Shown one piece after another: positions 24,421 to 33,586 of a DNA stretch of 64,000 nucleotides. Each line of letters starts with the position of its first letter. The first letter of the stretch is position 1. The notes under the pieces are model-generated. The model saw only the letters and a program-made list of their open reading frames with translations, had not been told where the DNA came from and made no database searches. Origin of the DNA: JAWRCU01 sp033542235 (GTDB taxonomy: Bacteria > Pseudomonadota > Alphaproteobacteria > Rhizobiales > Rhizobiaceae); the NCBI RefSeq assembly GCF_033542235.1, contig NZ_JAWRCU010000023.1, positions 1-64,000 of the forward strand, given 5' to 3'. The position numbers and the translations under genes were made by a program.

Positions 24421-25366
24421 GATTGCGTCCCATCGCCAGATACTTCTCCCGCCGCTGCTCGCGGAAATCCATGTTCGAGCCGGCCAGTTCCGCGAGTCCC
24501 TTGGCGATCTGATCGCCCGTTGCCGAAATCGCCGTGTCGGGCCCGCGATGCGCACCGCCGAGCGGCTCGAGGATGATGGCATCGATGATTTTCAGCTCCA
24601 GAAGATCCTGCGCGGTAATCTTCATCGAGGTCGCGGCATCCTTGGCACGCGTCGAATCATGCCAGAGAATCGATGCTGCGCCCTCCGGCGAGATCACCGA
24701 ATATATGGAATGCTCCAGCATATAGACGCGGTTGGCGGTGGCGATCGCGATCGCCCCGCCCGAGCCACCCTCGCCGATAATCACCGACAGCGACGGCACC
24801 TTGAGCGCGAGACATGCGGAGGTCGAACGGGCGATGGCCTCGGCCTGGCCGCGCTCCTCGGCGTTGATGCCTGGATAGGCGCCGGCCGTATCGACGAGGC
24901 TTACGACGGGGACGGAGAAGCGGTCAGCGAGCTCCATCACGCGAATCGCCTTGCGGTAGCCCTCGGGCTTAGCCATGCCGAAATTGTGCTTCAGCCGGCT
25001 CTTGGTGTCGTCGCCCTTCTCCTGGCCGATCACGGCGACCGGCTCGCCGCGGAAGCGGGCGAAGCCACAGACGATCGCATGGTCCTCGCCGAAGGCGCGG
25101 TCGCCGGCAAGCGGAGTGAAGTCGCTGAACAGGCCCCGCACATAGTCGAGGCAATGCGGCCGGTCCTGATGGCGGGCGACCTGCGTCTTCTGCCAGGGCG
25201 TGAGGGCCTTGTAGATGTCGCGCAAGGCATCCCTGGAGCGCTTTTCCAGACGTGCGATCTCCTCGCTCACATCGACTGCCTCGTCGCCTTCGGCGAGCTT
25301 CTTCAGTTCGATGATCTTGCCTTCGAGGTCTGCGACGGGTTTTTCGAAGTCGAGATAATTGTACAT
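24416..25366 (-). CDS. accA: Acetyl-CoA carboxylase carboxyltransferase subunit alpha
   Basis: 316 residues, typical AccA length. N-terminal helical start (YLDFEKPVADLEGKI) and crotonase-like core with VVSLVDTAGAYPGINAEERG and the oxyanion-hole region GEGGSGGAIAI. It works with AccD to move CO2 from biotin to acetyl-CoA in the first step of fatty-acid synthesis. It lies 95 bases after xerD, a pairing common in rhizobia. Its stop codon lies in an 8-bp repeat arm. Confidence 0.95.
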   Translation of the reverse strand: MYNYLDFEKPVADLEGKIIELKKLAEGDEAVDVSEEIARLEKRSRDALRDIYKALTPWQKTQVARHQDRPHCLDYVRGLFSDFTPLAGDRAFGEDHAIVCGFARFRGEPVAVIGQEKGDDTKSRLKHNFGMAKPEGYRKAIRVMELADRFSVPVVSLVDTAGAYPGINAEERGQAEAIARSTSACLALKVPSLSVIIGEGGSGGAIAIATANRVYMLEHSIYSVISPEGAASILWHDSTRAKDAATSMKITAQDLLELKIIDAIILEPLGGAHRGPDTAISATGDQIAKGLAELAGSNMDFREQRREKYLAMGRNL

Positions 25367-25461
25367 TCTTGTGCGGGACAGGAAGCCGGCGCCGGGAAAC
25401 CCGGTGGCCTGTGAGCTTGGCCCCGGTGTGAAACTTTGACCTTCACATAACGATACCGGGA

Positions 25462-26373
25462 CTAGTCGGCAAGCGGGTGGTGCTCGTTGACGAGCCTGAC
25501 CAGTCGTTCTTCCAGCACATGCGTATAGATCTGCGTGGTCGAAATGTCGGCATGACCGAGCAATTGCTGCACGGCCCTAAGGTCGGCGCCATTCTGCAGC
25601 AAGTGACTGGCGAAGGCGTGTCGAAGCACATGCGGCGAGACTTTCGAGGCAGCGATCCCTGCCCGCGCGGCAAGCGCCTTGAGGTCGCGCGCGAAAACTT
25701 GACGCGGCAAGTAGCCACTCTCCGACGCTGCGGGGAAAAGCCAAGAGCTCTCCGCAAGCGTCGGGTCCTCCTTGCGCTCCTCGAGCCAGGCGCGCATCGC
25801 GCGCCGCGCCTTTTCGGAAAGCGGCACCATGCGCTCCTTGCTGCCTTTCCCGCGTACGACGAAGAAACGGTCATCGCGCAAGGCAACGCTGACCGGCAGC
25901 GAGACCAGCTCGGAGACACGAAGGCCTGTGGCGTAGAGCAGCTCGACCAGCGCATGGAGCCTCAGGGCCGCAGCTCTTGCGCCGGGAGGTGCCGCCTGCG
26001 CCTCCTTGGCGGCGCGATCGAGCAGCCGGCCGGTCTCGCCTTCGCTCATGATCTTCGGCAGCGAGCGGTCCTTGCGCGGGCTGTCCAGCGTGCCGGTCGG
26101 ATCGTCGGGCCGCAATCCTTCGGAATAGAGGAACTTGTAGAATTGCCTGAGCGTCGACAGCTTGCGGGCCTGGGACGAGGCGGCAAAGCCCTGCGCAGCG
26201 ATGCCCGAAAGATAGGCGCGCAGGTCGGCGGCGCTCGCTTCAGCCAGCCCGACCCGGAGCTGCTTTGCCGCGTCCTCGAGGTCGCGGCGGTAGGATTGCA
26301 GGGTATTGTCGCTGGCGCCGCGCTCGGCGCTCAGCATTTCGAGGAACGCCTCGATGCGGGCTGCACCCTTCAT
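25462..26373 (-). CDS. xerD: Site-specific tyrosine recombinase XerD
   Basis: 303 residues from the ATG at 26373; the frame open further upstream runs through another small gene. All catalytic residues are visible: Arg152 (ATGLRVSEL), Lys176 (GKGSKER), His248 and Arg251 (HVLRHAFASHL), His274 (LLGHADIS) and Tyr283 (TTQIYTH). It resolves chromosome dimers at dif with XerC. There are no phage genes nearby, so it is not a prophage integrase. The start overlaps by four bases with the stop of the 49-residue gene upstream. Confidence 0.94.
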   Translation of the reverse strand: MKGAARIEAFLEMLSAERGASDNTLQSYRRDLEDAAKQLRVGLAEASAADLRAYLSGIAAQGFAASSQARKLSTLRQFYKFLYSEGLRPDDPTGTLDSPRKDRSLPKIMSEGETGRLLDRAAKEAQAAPPGARAAALRLHALVELLYATGLRVSELVSLPVSVALRDDRFFVVRGKGSKERMVPLSEKARRAMRAWLEERKEDPTLAESSWLFPAASESGYLPRQVFARDLKALAARAGIAASKVSPHVLRHAFASHLLQNGADLRAVQQLLGHADISTTQIYTHVLEERLVRLVNEHHPLAD

Positions 26374-26519
26374 TGCTGCTTGTAGAGATTGTCGAGCGGC
26401 ACCCGCACGGTCATCTCGGCCTTTTTCGGCTCGACGAAAGTGGCCAGCGCGAACATCGCCCCGTAGACGAGGCCGGCGATGACGCCGAGGGTCACGAGGA
26501 ACCGGAGGAGTGTTGGCAT
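26370..26519 (-). CDS. 49-residue single-pass membrane protein, translationally coupled to xerD
   Basis: A short frame starting at the ATG at 26519: MPTLLRFLVTLGVIAGLVYG opens a clear membrane helix (about 4-26), followed by a charged tail (EPKKAEMTVRVPLDNLYKQQ). Its stop overlaps the xerD start as ATGA (26370-26373), a sign of coupled translation. The ATG lies between xerD and the divergent aroK gene, 134 bases from the latter. Function unknown. Confidence 0.7.
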   Translation of the reverse strand: MPTLLRFLVTLGVIAGLVYGAMFALATFVEPKKAEMTVRVPLDNLYKQQ

Positions 26520-26653
26520 TGTCGGTGGGGTGAGTCTTCCCTGGCGATTCTCGCGTTATGAGACGGCGCTCCCGGCAATTCAAGAGCGTGTGCAGGTCCT
26601 CGTCGGGCGAGTCAGCTTGACGCATTCGCTTTTTTCATGCGCATACGCTGCTC

Positions 26654-27268
26654 ATGACGGAAGATCATGAACGTGGAAGGCCGGCGCATACTCTCTCCGG
26701 CGCAGAACAGGCCGAGCTCAAGCGGCGGCTCGGTGCGCGTTCAATCGTATTCGTGGGGCTGATGGGCGCCGGCAAGACTGCGATCGGCCGCAGGGTCGCG
26801 ACCGAGCTCAGCCTCCCCTTCGCCGACAGCGACCATGAGATCGAGGCAGCTTCGCGCATGACCGTGCCGGAGCTCTTCGAGCTCTATGGCGAGGCGGAAT
26901 TCCGCTCGCTGGAACAGCGCGTCATCCTGCGCATCCTCGAGACCGGGCCACAGGTGCTCTCGACCGGCGGCGGCGCCTTCATGAACCCCCATACGCGCGA
27001 AGTGATCGCGAGCCGCGGCGTCACAGTCTGGCTGAAGGCCGACATTGACGTGCTGATGGAGCGTGTCTCGAAAAAGCAGAATCGCCCTCTCCTCAAGAAC
27101 CCTGACCCGCGCGGCACGATGCAACGGCTGATGGCCGAGCGCTATCCAATCTATGCCGGCGCCGACGTCATCGTCGTCACGCGCGACGAGCGCAAGGAGG
27201 TCATCGCAGCCGAGGTGATCGACGCGCTTGCCCAACGGCTTGCTGCAATGGAAGGGGCGACGGCGTGA
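26654..27268 (+). CDS. aroK: Shikimate kinase
   Basis: 204 residues, with about 30 extra N-terminal residues compared with E. coli AroK. Walker A in GLMGAGKTAIGR, shikimate-binding DSDHEIE and the STGGGAF motif are present, with NRPLL of the lid. It phosphorylates shikimate at O3 in aromatic amino-acid synthesis. The stop overlaps the aroB start by four bases (GTGA), so the two are coupled. Confidence 0.94.
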   Translation: MTEDHERGRPAHTLSGAEQAELKRRLGARSIVFVGLMGAGKTAIGRRVATELSLPFADSDHEIEAASRMTVPELFELYGEAEFRSLEQRVILRILETGPQVLSTGGGAFMNPHTREVIASRGVTVWLKADIDVLMERVSKKQNRPLLKNPDPRGTMQRLMAERYPIYAGADVIVVTRDERKEVIAAEVIDALAQRLAAMEGATA

Positions 27269-28386
27269 GCGAGGCCGGTGATACGATCGTCAATGTCGGG
27301 CTCGGGGAGCGCAGCTACGACATTGTCATCGGCGAGGGCCTGATGCGCCGCGCCGGGGCCGAGATCACCCGGCGCCTGGCCGGCATACGGGCAGCTGTCG
27401 TTGCCGACGAAAACGTTGCCGCGGCCCATCTGCCGGCGTTGAAGACAGCCCTCGACGAGGCTGGAATCGGTCACGTGGCGATCGTACTCGCTCCGGGAGA
27501 GAAGACGAAGAGCTTCGCTGCATTGCAAGACGTTGTCGACCAGGTTCTTGCAGCGCGGCTCGAGCGCGGCGATGCCTTGATCGCGCTCGGCGGGGGTGTC
27601 ATCGGCGATCTCGCAGGCTTCGCGGCAGGCATCGTCAGGCGCGGCATGAACTTCATCCAGATGCCGACCTCGCTGCTCGCTCAGGTGGACTCTTCGGTCG
27701 GCGGCAAGACCGGGATCAACACTGGGCAGGGCAAGAACCTTGTCGGGGTCTTCCATCAGCCGCGCGTGGTGCTCGCCGACACGGCTGCGCTCGACACGCT
27801 GCCTCAGCGGGAGTTCCGGGCCGGCTACGCCGAGGTCGCCAAATACGGGCTTATCGACAAGCCGGATTTTTTCGCGTGGCTCGAGAGAAATTGGAAGGAC
27901 GTGTTCGTCGGTGGGCCGGCACGCGTCCACGCGATCGCCGAGTCCTGCCGAGCGAAGGCGGATGTGGTGGCGCGTGACGAGTTCGAGACGGGCGATCGGG
28001 CGCTCCTCAATCTCGGCCACACCTTTGGCCACGCATTGGAGGCAGCGACCGGCTACGACAGCGGGCGGCTCGTGCACGGGGAGGGTGTCGCGATCGGGAT
28101 GGCCCTCGCCCATCGCTTTTCGTCACGGTTGAATCTTGTGAGTCCCGACGATGCGGCCCGCGTCGAAGCGCATCTCAGGGATGTCGGCCTGCCCTGGCGC
28201 ATGGCCGACATACCGGGCGCGCTCCCGGACGCGGAACGCCTGCTCGACTATATCGCACAGGACAAGAAGGTGCGGCGGGGCGCGCTGACCTTCATCCTCA
28301 CGCGCGGCATCGGCCAGGCCTTCATCGCCAAGGACGTTCCGGCCTCCGAGGTGCGCGCCTTCCTCAGGGACAACCATCCGGGATGA
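27265..28386 (+). CDS. aroB: 3-Dehydroquinate synthase
   Basis: 373 residues, GTG start. NAD-binding GGGVIGDLAGFAAG, substrate loop PTSLLAQVDSSVGGKTGIN, the zinc ligand Glu in RAGYAEVAKYG, and the His ligands in NLGHTFGHALE and VHGEGVAIGM are all visible. It converts DAHP to 3-dehydroquinate. It is coupled at both ends by 4-base overlaps with aroK and the CBS-domain gene. Confidence 0.96.
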   Translation: MSEAGDTIVNVGLGERSYDIVIGEGLMRRAGAEITRRLAGIRAAVVADENVAAAHLPALKTALDEAGIGHVAIVLAPGEKTKSFAALQDVVDQVLAARLERGDALIALGGGVIGDLAGFAAGIVRRGMNFIQMPTSLLAQVDSSVGGKTGINTGQGKNLVGVFHQPRVVLADTAALDTLPQREFRAGYAEVAKYGLIDKPDFFAWLERNWKDVFVGGPARVHAIAESCRAKADVVARDEFETGDRALLNLGHTFGHALEAATGYDSGRLVHGEGVAIGMALAHRFSSRLNLVSPDDAARVEAHLRDVGLPWRMADIPGALPDAERLLDYIAQDKKVRRGALTFILTRGIGQAFIAKDVPASEVRAFLRDNHPG

Positions 28387-29267
28387 CGCCGCTGGAATGG
28401 GCCATGGTCGGCATAGCGCTCGCGCTGGCAGTCCTGGCGATCGGTTTCCGCGGTTGGGTTTTCCGGCGGTTCGGCGTCATCGCGAATGGCAATCGCGCGG
28501 CGCGGACCGCGCAGGAAGGCGCTGCGCCTGAGGCCGGCCGCGAGGAGCAGACCGCAAAGCCGGAAGGCGGAAAGGCTCGGGGCTTGGCCGATCTCGAGGA
28601 TTTGGAGGTCTCCGACGTGATGGTCCACCGCACACATATGCGGTCCATCAATGCCGACGATCCCCCTGAAGCGATCATGCGAGCGGTCATCCAGAGCCCG
28701 CATACGCGCATGCCGCTCTGGCGCGGCTCGCTCGACAATATCGTCGGCGTGCTGCATGCCAAGGACGTGCTGCGCGCGCTCGACGATGCCGGCTTCGACT
28801 TCGCCAAGATCGACGCCATGAAGATCGCCTCGAAGCCCTGGTTCGTGCCGGACACGACCCCGCTCGACGATCAGCTCAATGCGTTCCTCCGCCGCAAGTC
28901 GCATTTCGCCATCGTCGTCGACGAATATGGCGAGGTCGAAGGGCTGGTCACGCTCGAGGACATCATTGAGGAGATCGTCGGCGAGATCGCCGACGAGCAC
29001 GATGTCGATGTCCAGGGTGTCAGGCCGGAGGCCGACGGCTCGGTGGTGGTCGACGGGTCGGTCGCGATCCGCGATCTCAACCGTGCGCTCGACTGGTCGC
29101 TGCCGGACGAGGAGGCGACGACGATCGCCGGCCTCGTTATCCACGAAACCCAGACGATCCCTGAGGAGAAGCAGGCCTTCACCTTCTATGGCAAGCGCTT
29201 TGTGGTGCTCAAGCGCGAGAGAAACCGCATCACCAGGATCAGGATCAAGCCTGCCGATCCGGCCTGA
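28383..29267 (+). CDS. CorC/HlyC-type CBS-pair protein lacking the DUF21 domain
   Basis: 294 residues. One N-terminal hydrophobic segment (5-25), then two CBS domains (about 78-195; MVHRTHMRSI, VVDEYGEVEGLVTLEDIIEE) and a CorC_HlyC transporter-associated domain (about 210-290). Relatives in this place of the aroK-aroB cluster, as I recall them, are about 430 residues with a four-helix DUF21 (CNNM) domain between the first helix and the CBS pair. Here that block is missing. It overlaps aroB by ATGA. Confidence 0.85.
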   Translation: MTPLEWAMVGIALALAVLAIGFRGWVFRRFGVIANGNRAARTAQEGAAPEAGREEQTAKPEGGKARGLADLEDLEVSDVMVHRTHMRSINADDPPEAIMRAVIQSPHTRMPLWRGSLDNIVGVLHAKDVLRALDDAGFDFAKIDAMKIASKPWFVPDTTPLDDQLNAFLRRKSHFAIVVDEYGEVEGLVTLEDIIEEIVGEIADEHDVDVQGVRPEADGSVVVDGSVAIRDLNRALDWSLPDEEATTIAGLVIHETQTIPEEKQAFTFYGKRFVVLKRERNRITRIRIKPADPA

Positions 29268-29302
29268 CGTACAGTATCCGGGGCAATCACCTACGAGGTC
29301 GA

Positions 29303-29440
29303 CCCCCACTCCGGTTCGCTTCGCGAACCACCTCTCCCCCGATCGACGGGGGAGGAAGCGCCGGCCGCGATGCCTGGCGCCCTTCCTCTCCCCTTTTGAG
29401 GGGGAGAGGTGCCGAGCGAAGCGAGGCGGAGAGGGGGTCC
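29303..29440. repeat. Double hairpin element at a convergent junction
   Basis: Two hairpins, CCTCTCCCCC / GGGGGAGG (29331-29354) and CCTCTCCCC / GGGGGAGAGG (29385-29410), are flanked by TTCGCTTCGCGAA and GCCGAGCGAAGCGAGGCGG words. It belongs to the broad CTCTCCCC palindrome class but has a different core from 13287 and 36591. It fills the gap between the CBS protein and the caspase-like gene. Confidence 0.75.
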
Positions 29441-29475
29441 GCGCCCCCATATCCGATTGCCTTAGCAGAACTCTG

Positions 29476-31095
29476 TCAGTGCTTGCCGATAGCCACGCCC
29501 AGCGCCGTGCCGAGCAATGCGCCCGCGGCGAAAGACCCGACCTCGGAGCCGCCGTTGTCCACCGGCGCGCCGGTTCCGCGCGGCCTGTAGGGAATGTCGT
29601 CCTCGGCGGTCTGCTGCGAGTTCTTCTTGCGGGCTGTGTTTGCCGTTTTCTGCGTCACCTTCGCGGCGCTGGCCGCCTTCGAAGCCTGCTTGCGTGATTC
29701 GGCAGCAGCCTTCTGGGTCTCATACTGCGCACGCACTCCGGCCATCAGGGGATCGGTCTGAACAACCAGAAGCATATGTTGCTGCGGCGTCAGATAGGTG
29801 GTCTCGGCGATGCCGCTGTCGCGCTGCCATTCGCCGATCGCGGAGCGGGTGCGGGGACCGAGCGACCCGTCGAAGCCGCCGGTGCTGTGGCCAAGCGCGC
29901 TGAGCCTGAGCTGCAGGTCGATCCGCTCCTCCTTGCCGAGCTTGATCTGAGCTTCCGTCTCGGGCGTGCCCGGGGTCTGCTTCACATCGTCAGGTATCGC
30001 GACGCCTGTACGGATCTGCGACGCCTCTGTCTGGCTCGACACGGCGGCAGCGCCCGCGCCGGTCGGTCCGGCGCTGGCAGTCTGGTTGGCGCCGGCCTGC
30101 TTGAGCTGGTCGATATTGAGCCGGGCGACGCTGGCGAAACGGCCATTCGGATATTGTGACAGATAGAGATCGTAATGCGCGATCGTGTTGCGCTTCGAGG
30201 CCTCATCCCACAGCTTCTGCTCGACGGTCCAGTCGACCTCTGAGCCGTTGACGGCAGACTGAGGCGCGCCGGTGGCCGCCTGCGGATTGGATCGCGTGTC
30301 GGGCGGCGGCGCCCCGAGAAAAACTTCGCGTCCGAGCGACGCATTCGCCCATGGATGCTGGGCTCCATTGGTGGCCTGCGAAACGTCGGCGCGCACCCGG
30401 GTCAGTGCGCTCTGGATTTCGAGACCCGGCGTCGTGAGATGCCTGGCAAGCGCGGTGGTGTACGGGCTGTTCGCCCCTTTACCGTCATAGGCGACTGCCT
30501 CGGGATCGGTTGCATAGGCAATCAGCAGGCCGCCGGAATCGTGGGTGCGCCCAGCTGCCTGGACCGCGGCTAGGCCGGCACCCATCGAGCGGCTCTTGGG
30601 GAGCGCTGCGGCCAAGGTGCGGGCAAGCGGGTTGTCACGGCAGGCGTCGAGGATGACGATGCCGATAGCCGGATCGGGCGGGAGCGCGTTGAGCACGTCG
30701 TCTACCGGGATAGTGCGTGTCTGCAGCTGCGCAGTATTTTGCAATTCCGCGTCGACGGGAATGAGGTAGTTGCGCTGATCGACCTGCAGGCCGTGACCGG
30801 CATAATAGACCACGGCGATGTCGGCGTCATAGGCAGCCTCCGTGAACTGATCGAGCAGTCTGCCCATGTCGATCTTGTTCAGGTCTTCCCCCTCGATCAC
30901 CGAAAAACCTGCCTTGCGGAAGGTTTCGGCCATCAGCTTGCCGTCATTGATCGGGTTGGGCAGGGTGACGGCATGGACATAGGCGCTGTTGCCGATCACC
31001 AGCGCGACCCTTTTCCCCTCCACCAGCGCAGAAGCGCTGCTGAGGCCAAGTGCTGAGAAGACGATTGCCGCGGCTGCGAGCAGATATCGGCGCAT
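29476..31095 (-). CDS. Secreted caspase-like (C14) protease with peptidoglycan-binding-like segment
   Basis: 539 residues from the ATG at 31095, which follows GGGGGTGGG and gives a signal peptide (to about residue 24). Caspase-fold domain: RVALVIGNSAY, His101 in YYAGHGLQ and Cys152 in LDACRDNP, the conserved dyad. Near 390-440, LSALGHSTGGFDGSLGPRTRSAI resembles a PG_binding_1 repeat. The C-terminus is Lys/Ala-rich and ends in a small Gly-rich hydrophobic patch (GALLGTALGVAIG). Substrate unknown. It stands alone. Confidence 0.85.
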   Translation of the reverse strand: MRRYLLAAAAIVFSALGLSSASALVEGKRVALVIGNSAYVHAVTLPNPINDGKLMAETFRKAGFSVIEGEDLNKIDMGRLLDQFTEAAYDADIAVVYYAGHGLQVDQRNYLIPVDAELQNTAQLQTRTIPVDDVLNALPPDPAIGIVILDACRDNPLARTLAAALPKSRSMGAGLAAVQAAGRTHDSGGLLIAYATDPEAVAYDGKGANSPYTTALARHLTTPGLEIQSALTRVRADVSQATNGAQHPWANASLGREVFLGAPPPDTRSNPQAATGAPQSAVNGSEVDWTVEQKLWDEASKRNTIAHYDLYLSQYPNGRFASVARLNIDQLKQAGANQTASAGPTGAGAAAVSSQTEASQIRTGVAIPDDVKQTPGTPETEAQIKLGKEERIDLQLRLSALGHSTGGFDGSLGPRTRSAIGEWQRDSGIAETTYLTPQQHMLLVVQTDPLMAGVRAQYETQKAAAESRKQASKAASAAKVTQKTANTARKKNSQQTAEDDIPYRPRGTGAPVDNGGSEVGSFAAGALLGTALGVAIGKH

Positions 31096-31331
31096 GAGCC
31101 CACCCCCGAATTGGGACGGAGCGGGCTCGATCTCGGTGTCACGATCTCGAGGAACTGAGCCGCCTGCGCCCATTCCGTTGCGTAACGTATAGGCAGTGAC
31201 GCGTCAAATCATGCCATTGAGCAATATCTAGCGACGCGGATGTTTCAGCATTATGCCGGCGCGCAGGCTGGAATTGTTACAGCCGTCCAGCGCAAGAACC
31301 GTGGTCGTTGACCATGGTGATATCTGCTAGC

Positions 31332-31634
31332 TCACCACCTCGTCTTTTCGCCCGGTGCTGCAGGCTCGATTGCCAGCGCGTGCAGGCCGGCTTTCAGCTC
31401 CGGCGTCAGCAGATCGTTGACGGCACGGTGGCGCTCGACGCGGCTCATGCCCGCAAAGGCGGGCGAGACGATGCGGACGCGGAAATGCGTCTCGCCGGTC
31501 CCGTCGAAGGTCATCTGGTGGCCGGATTCGACGTGGTGGTGCCCGGCGTGGAGATGGCTCTCGTTGATGACCTCCAGCCGCTCGGGCTCAAACGCGTCGG
31601 CGAGCTTCTTTTCGATTGTCGTTTTGATGGACAT
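31332..31634 (-). CDS. bolA: BolA-family protein
   Basis: 100 residues with the BolA fold: IEKKLADAFEPERLEVINESHLHAGH, then the FRVRIVSPAFAGMSRVERHR segment with the conserved His. BolA proteins pair with monothiol glutaredoxins in iron-sulfur handling. It is divergent from the DnaJ-like gene across 246 bases that hold both promoters but no other recognisable element. Confidence 0.93.
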   Translation of the reverse strand: MSIKTTIEKKLADAFEPERLEVINESHLHAGHHHVESGHQMTFDGTGETHFRVRIVSPAFAGMSRVERHRAVNDLLTPELKAGLHALAIEPAAPGEKTRW

Positions 31635-31880
31635 TCTGCCTCGTCCTCACCAAATAAAGCGCATCCAGGAAAATGGCTTCCGGCTCTCTGTCTGAATGCG
31701 TCATAAGAAGCGCATCCGGTGGAACGGATTCGGGTCCGCCGGGCGGAGTGCGACAGAGAGATGGGTCGGTGCACTGCCGCGCTTCAAGACGTCTTTAAGC
31801 CGCGATTCAGCGGTTAGGGTCATCTTCTGGAAAATGTCAATTCTTGTTTCGCAGCGCGAACGTTCCATAATCGCAAGGCA

Positions 31881-32495
31881 ATGAGCGTCTATACGAAGTC
31901 CTTCGACAAGATCAGGGTGCGCCGCGATCGGCAGGCGGAGCTCAAGTCGCACGCGCCCCGCTGCCAGTGGGACGGCTGCGAGGAAGCCGGCACCCATCGC
32001 GCGCCCGTCGGCCGTATGAGGGAAGGGGAGTATTTCCGCTTCTGCTTCGAGCATGTGCGCGAGTACAACAAGGCCTACAACTACTTTTCCGGGCTTACCG
32101 ACAACGATATCGCGCGCTTCCAGAAGGAGGCGCTGACGGGTCATCGCCCGACATGGACGATGGGCGCCAACGGCCACACGCGCGTCGGGCCGGATTTTGC
32201 GCAGAAGCGCTCCGGGCGTGCCGGCTATTATGCTCGCATCCATGACCCGTTCGGGATGTTCGGCGACCGAGGGGGCGAGGCGCCACGCGAGCGAAAGGCC
32301 AAGCCGCTTGAGGCCAAGGCGCTGGAAACGCTTGGACTTGACGCAAAGGCGACTGGCGCGGAGATCAAGTCCCGCTATAAGGAACTCGTCAAACGCCACC
32401 ATCCGGATGCGAATGGGGGTGACAGAGGTTCGGAAGACCGGTTCCGTGACGTGCTCCAGGCCTACCGAGTGCTCAAGCAGGCTGGTTTGTGCTGA
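31881..32495 (+). CDS. DnaJ-domain protein
   Basis: 204 residues with a C-terminal J domain (about 145-204): TLGLDAKATGAEIKSRYKEL and the HPD motif in KRHHPDANGG. The N-terminal 140 residues have a conserved CQWDGCEEAGTHRAP segment, perhaps a small metal site, and CFEHVREYNKAYNYF. It is the rhizobial type found beside bolA and cobS. It probably recruits DnaK to a specific client. Confidence 0.9.
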   Translation: MSVYTKSFDKIRVRRDRQAELKSHAPRCQWDGCEEAGTHRAPVGRMREGEYFRFCFEHVREYNKAYNYFSGLTDNDIARFQKEALTGHRPTWTMGANGHTRVGPDFAQKRSGRAGYYARIHDPFGMFGDRGGEAPRERKAKPLEAKALETLGLDAKATGAEIKSRYKELVKRHHPDANGGDRGSEDRFRDVLQAYRVLKQAGLC

Positions 32496-32590
32496 GCCAG
32501 GTTTGTATTGAGTCTACGGTCTGCTAAAGACCGCCTCCGACTTGAGAGATGTTAGCCGGCAGGTCCCAAGCTGCCGCGCGCGAGGATGGA

Positions 32591-33577
32591 ATGAACAAGG
32601 TCGATCGCGATATCGCCAACCTGCCGGACACGACTGTCTCGGTGAAAGACACTTTCGGCTTCGATTCCAAGATGGTGGTGCCGGCCTATTCGGTTGCCGA
32701 CTCCCACGTCCCGGACATCGATCCCGACTATATTTTCGACAGGCAGACGACGCTCGCGATCCTGTCTGGCTTCGCCTATAACCGCCGCGTCATGGTAGCC
32801 GGCTACCACGGCACCGGCAAATCGACGCATATCGAGCAGGTGGCGGCCCGGCTCAACTGGCCCTGCGTGCGCGTCAACCTCGACAGCCATGTCAGCCGTA
32901 TCGATCTCGTCGGCAAGGACGCGATCGTGCTTTCCGACGGAAAGCAGGTCACCGAATTCCGTGACGGCATCCTGCCCTGGGCCTACCAGCACAATGTCGC
33001 GCTCTGCTTCGACGAATACGATGCGGGCAGGCCGGACGTCATGTTCGTAATCCAGCGCGTGCTGGAATCCTCCGGACGCCTCACGCTGCTCGACCAGAGC
33101 CGCGTCATCAGGCCGCACCCCGCCTTCCGGCTGTTCGCCACGGCCAATACGGTCGGCCTCGGCGACACCACCGGCCTCTATCACGGCACGCAGCAGATCA
33201 ACCAGGCGCAGATGGACCGCTGGTCGATCGTGACGACCCTGAATTACCTGCCGCACGACAATGAGGTGGCGATCGTGCTCGCCAAGGCGAAGCACTACCG
33301 CGACGCCAAGGGCAAGGAGATCGTCAACAAGATGGTGCGGGTCGCGGACATGACGCGCCAGGCCTTCATCAATGGCGACCTCTCGACCGTGATGAGCCCT
33401 CGCACCGTGATCACCTGGGCCGAGAATGCCGAGATCTTCGGCGACCTCGGCTTTGCTTTCCGGCTCACCTTCCTCAACAAGTGCGACGAGCTCGAGCGGC
33501 CGGTCGTCGCCGAATTCTATCAGCGTGCCTTCGGCGAGGAATTGCCTGAGTCGGCGGCCAACGTCGTGCTCAGCTGA
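32591..33577 (+). CDS. cobS: Cobaltochelatase subunit CobS
   Basis: 328 residues from the ATG at 32591 (GAGGATGGA ahead). AAA+ ATPase: Walker A GYHGTGKST, Walker B LCFDEYDAG, and sensor region FATANTVGLGDTTGLYHG. Together with CobN and CobT it inserts cobalt into hydrogenobyrinic acid a,c-diamide in aerobic B12 synthesis. cobT follows after nine bases; cobN is not in the window. Confidence 0.96.
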   Translation: MNKVDRDIANLPDTTVSVKDTFGFDSKMVVPAYSVADSHVPDIDPDYIFDRQTTLAILSGFAYNRRVMVAGYHGTGKSTHIEQVAARLNWPCVRVNLDSHVSRIDLVGKDAIVLSDGKQVTEFRDGILPWAYQHNVALCFDEYDAGRPDVMFVIQRVLESSGRLTLLDQSRVIRPHPAFRLFATANTVGLGDTTGLYHGTQQINQAQMDRWSIVTTLNYLPHDNEVAIVLAKAKHYRDAKGKEIVNKMVRVADMTRQAFINGDLSTVMSPRTVITWAENAEIFGDLGFAFRLTFLNKCDELERPVVAEFYQRAFGEELPESAANVVLS

Positions 33578-33586
33578 CGGGGGTGC

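Noticed and set aside
25462..26373. xerD considered as a prophage or island integrase
   Set aside because: Length, catalytic spacing and its place beside accA match chromosomal XerD; no phage genes or attachment repeats nearby.
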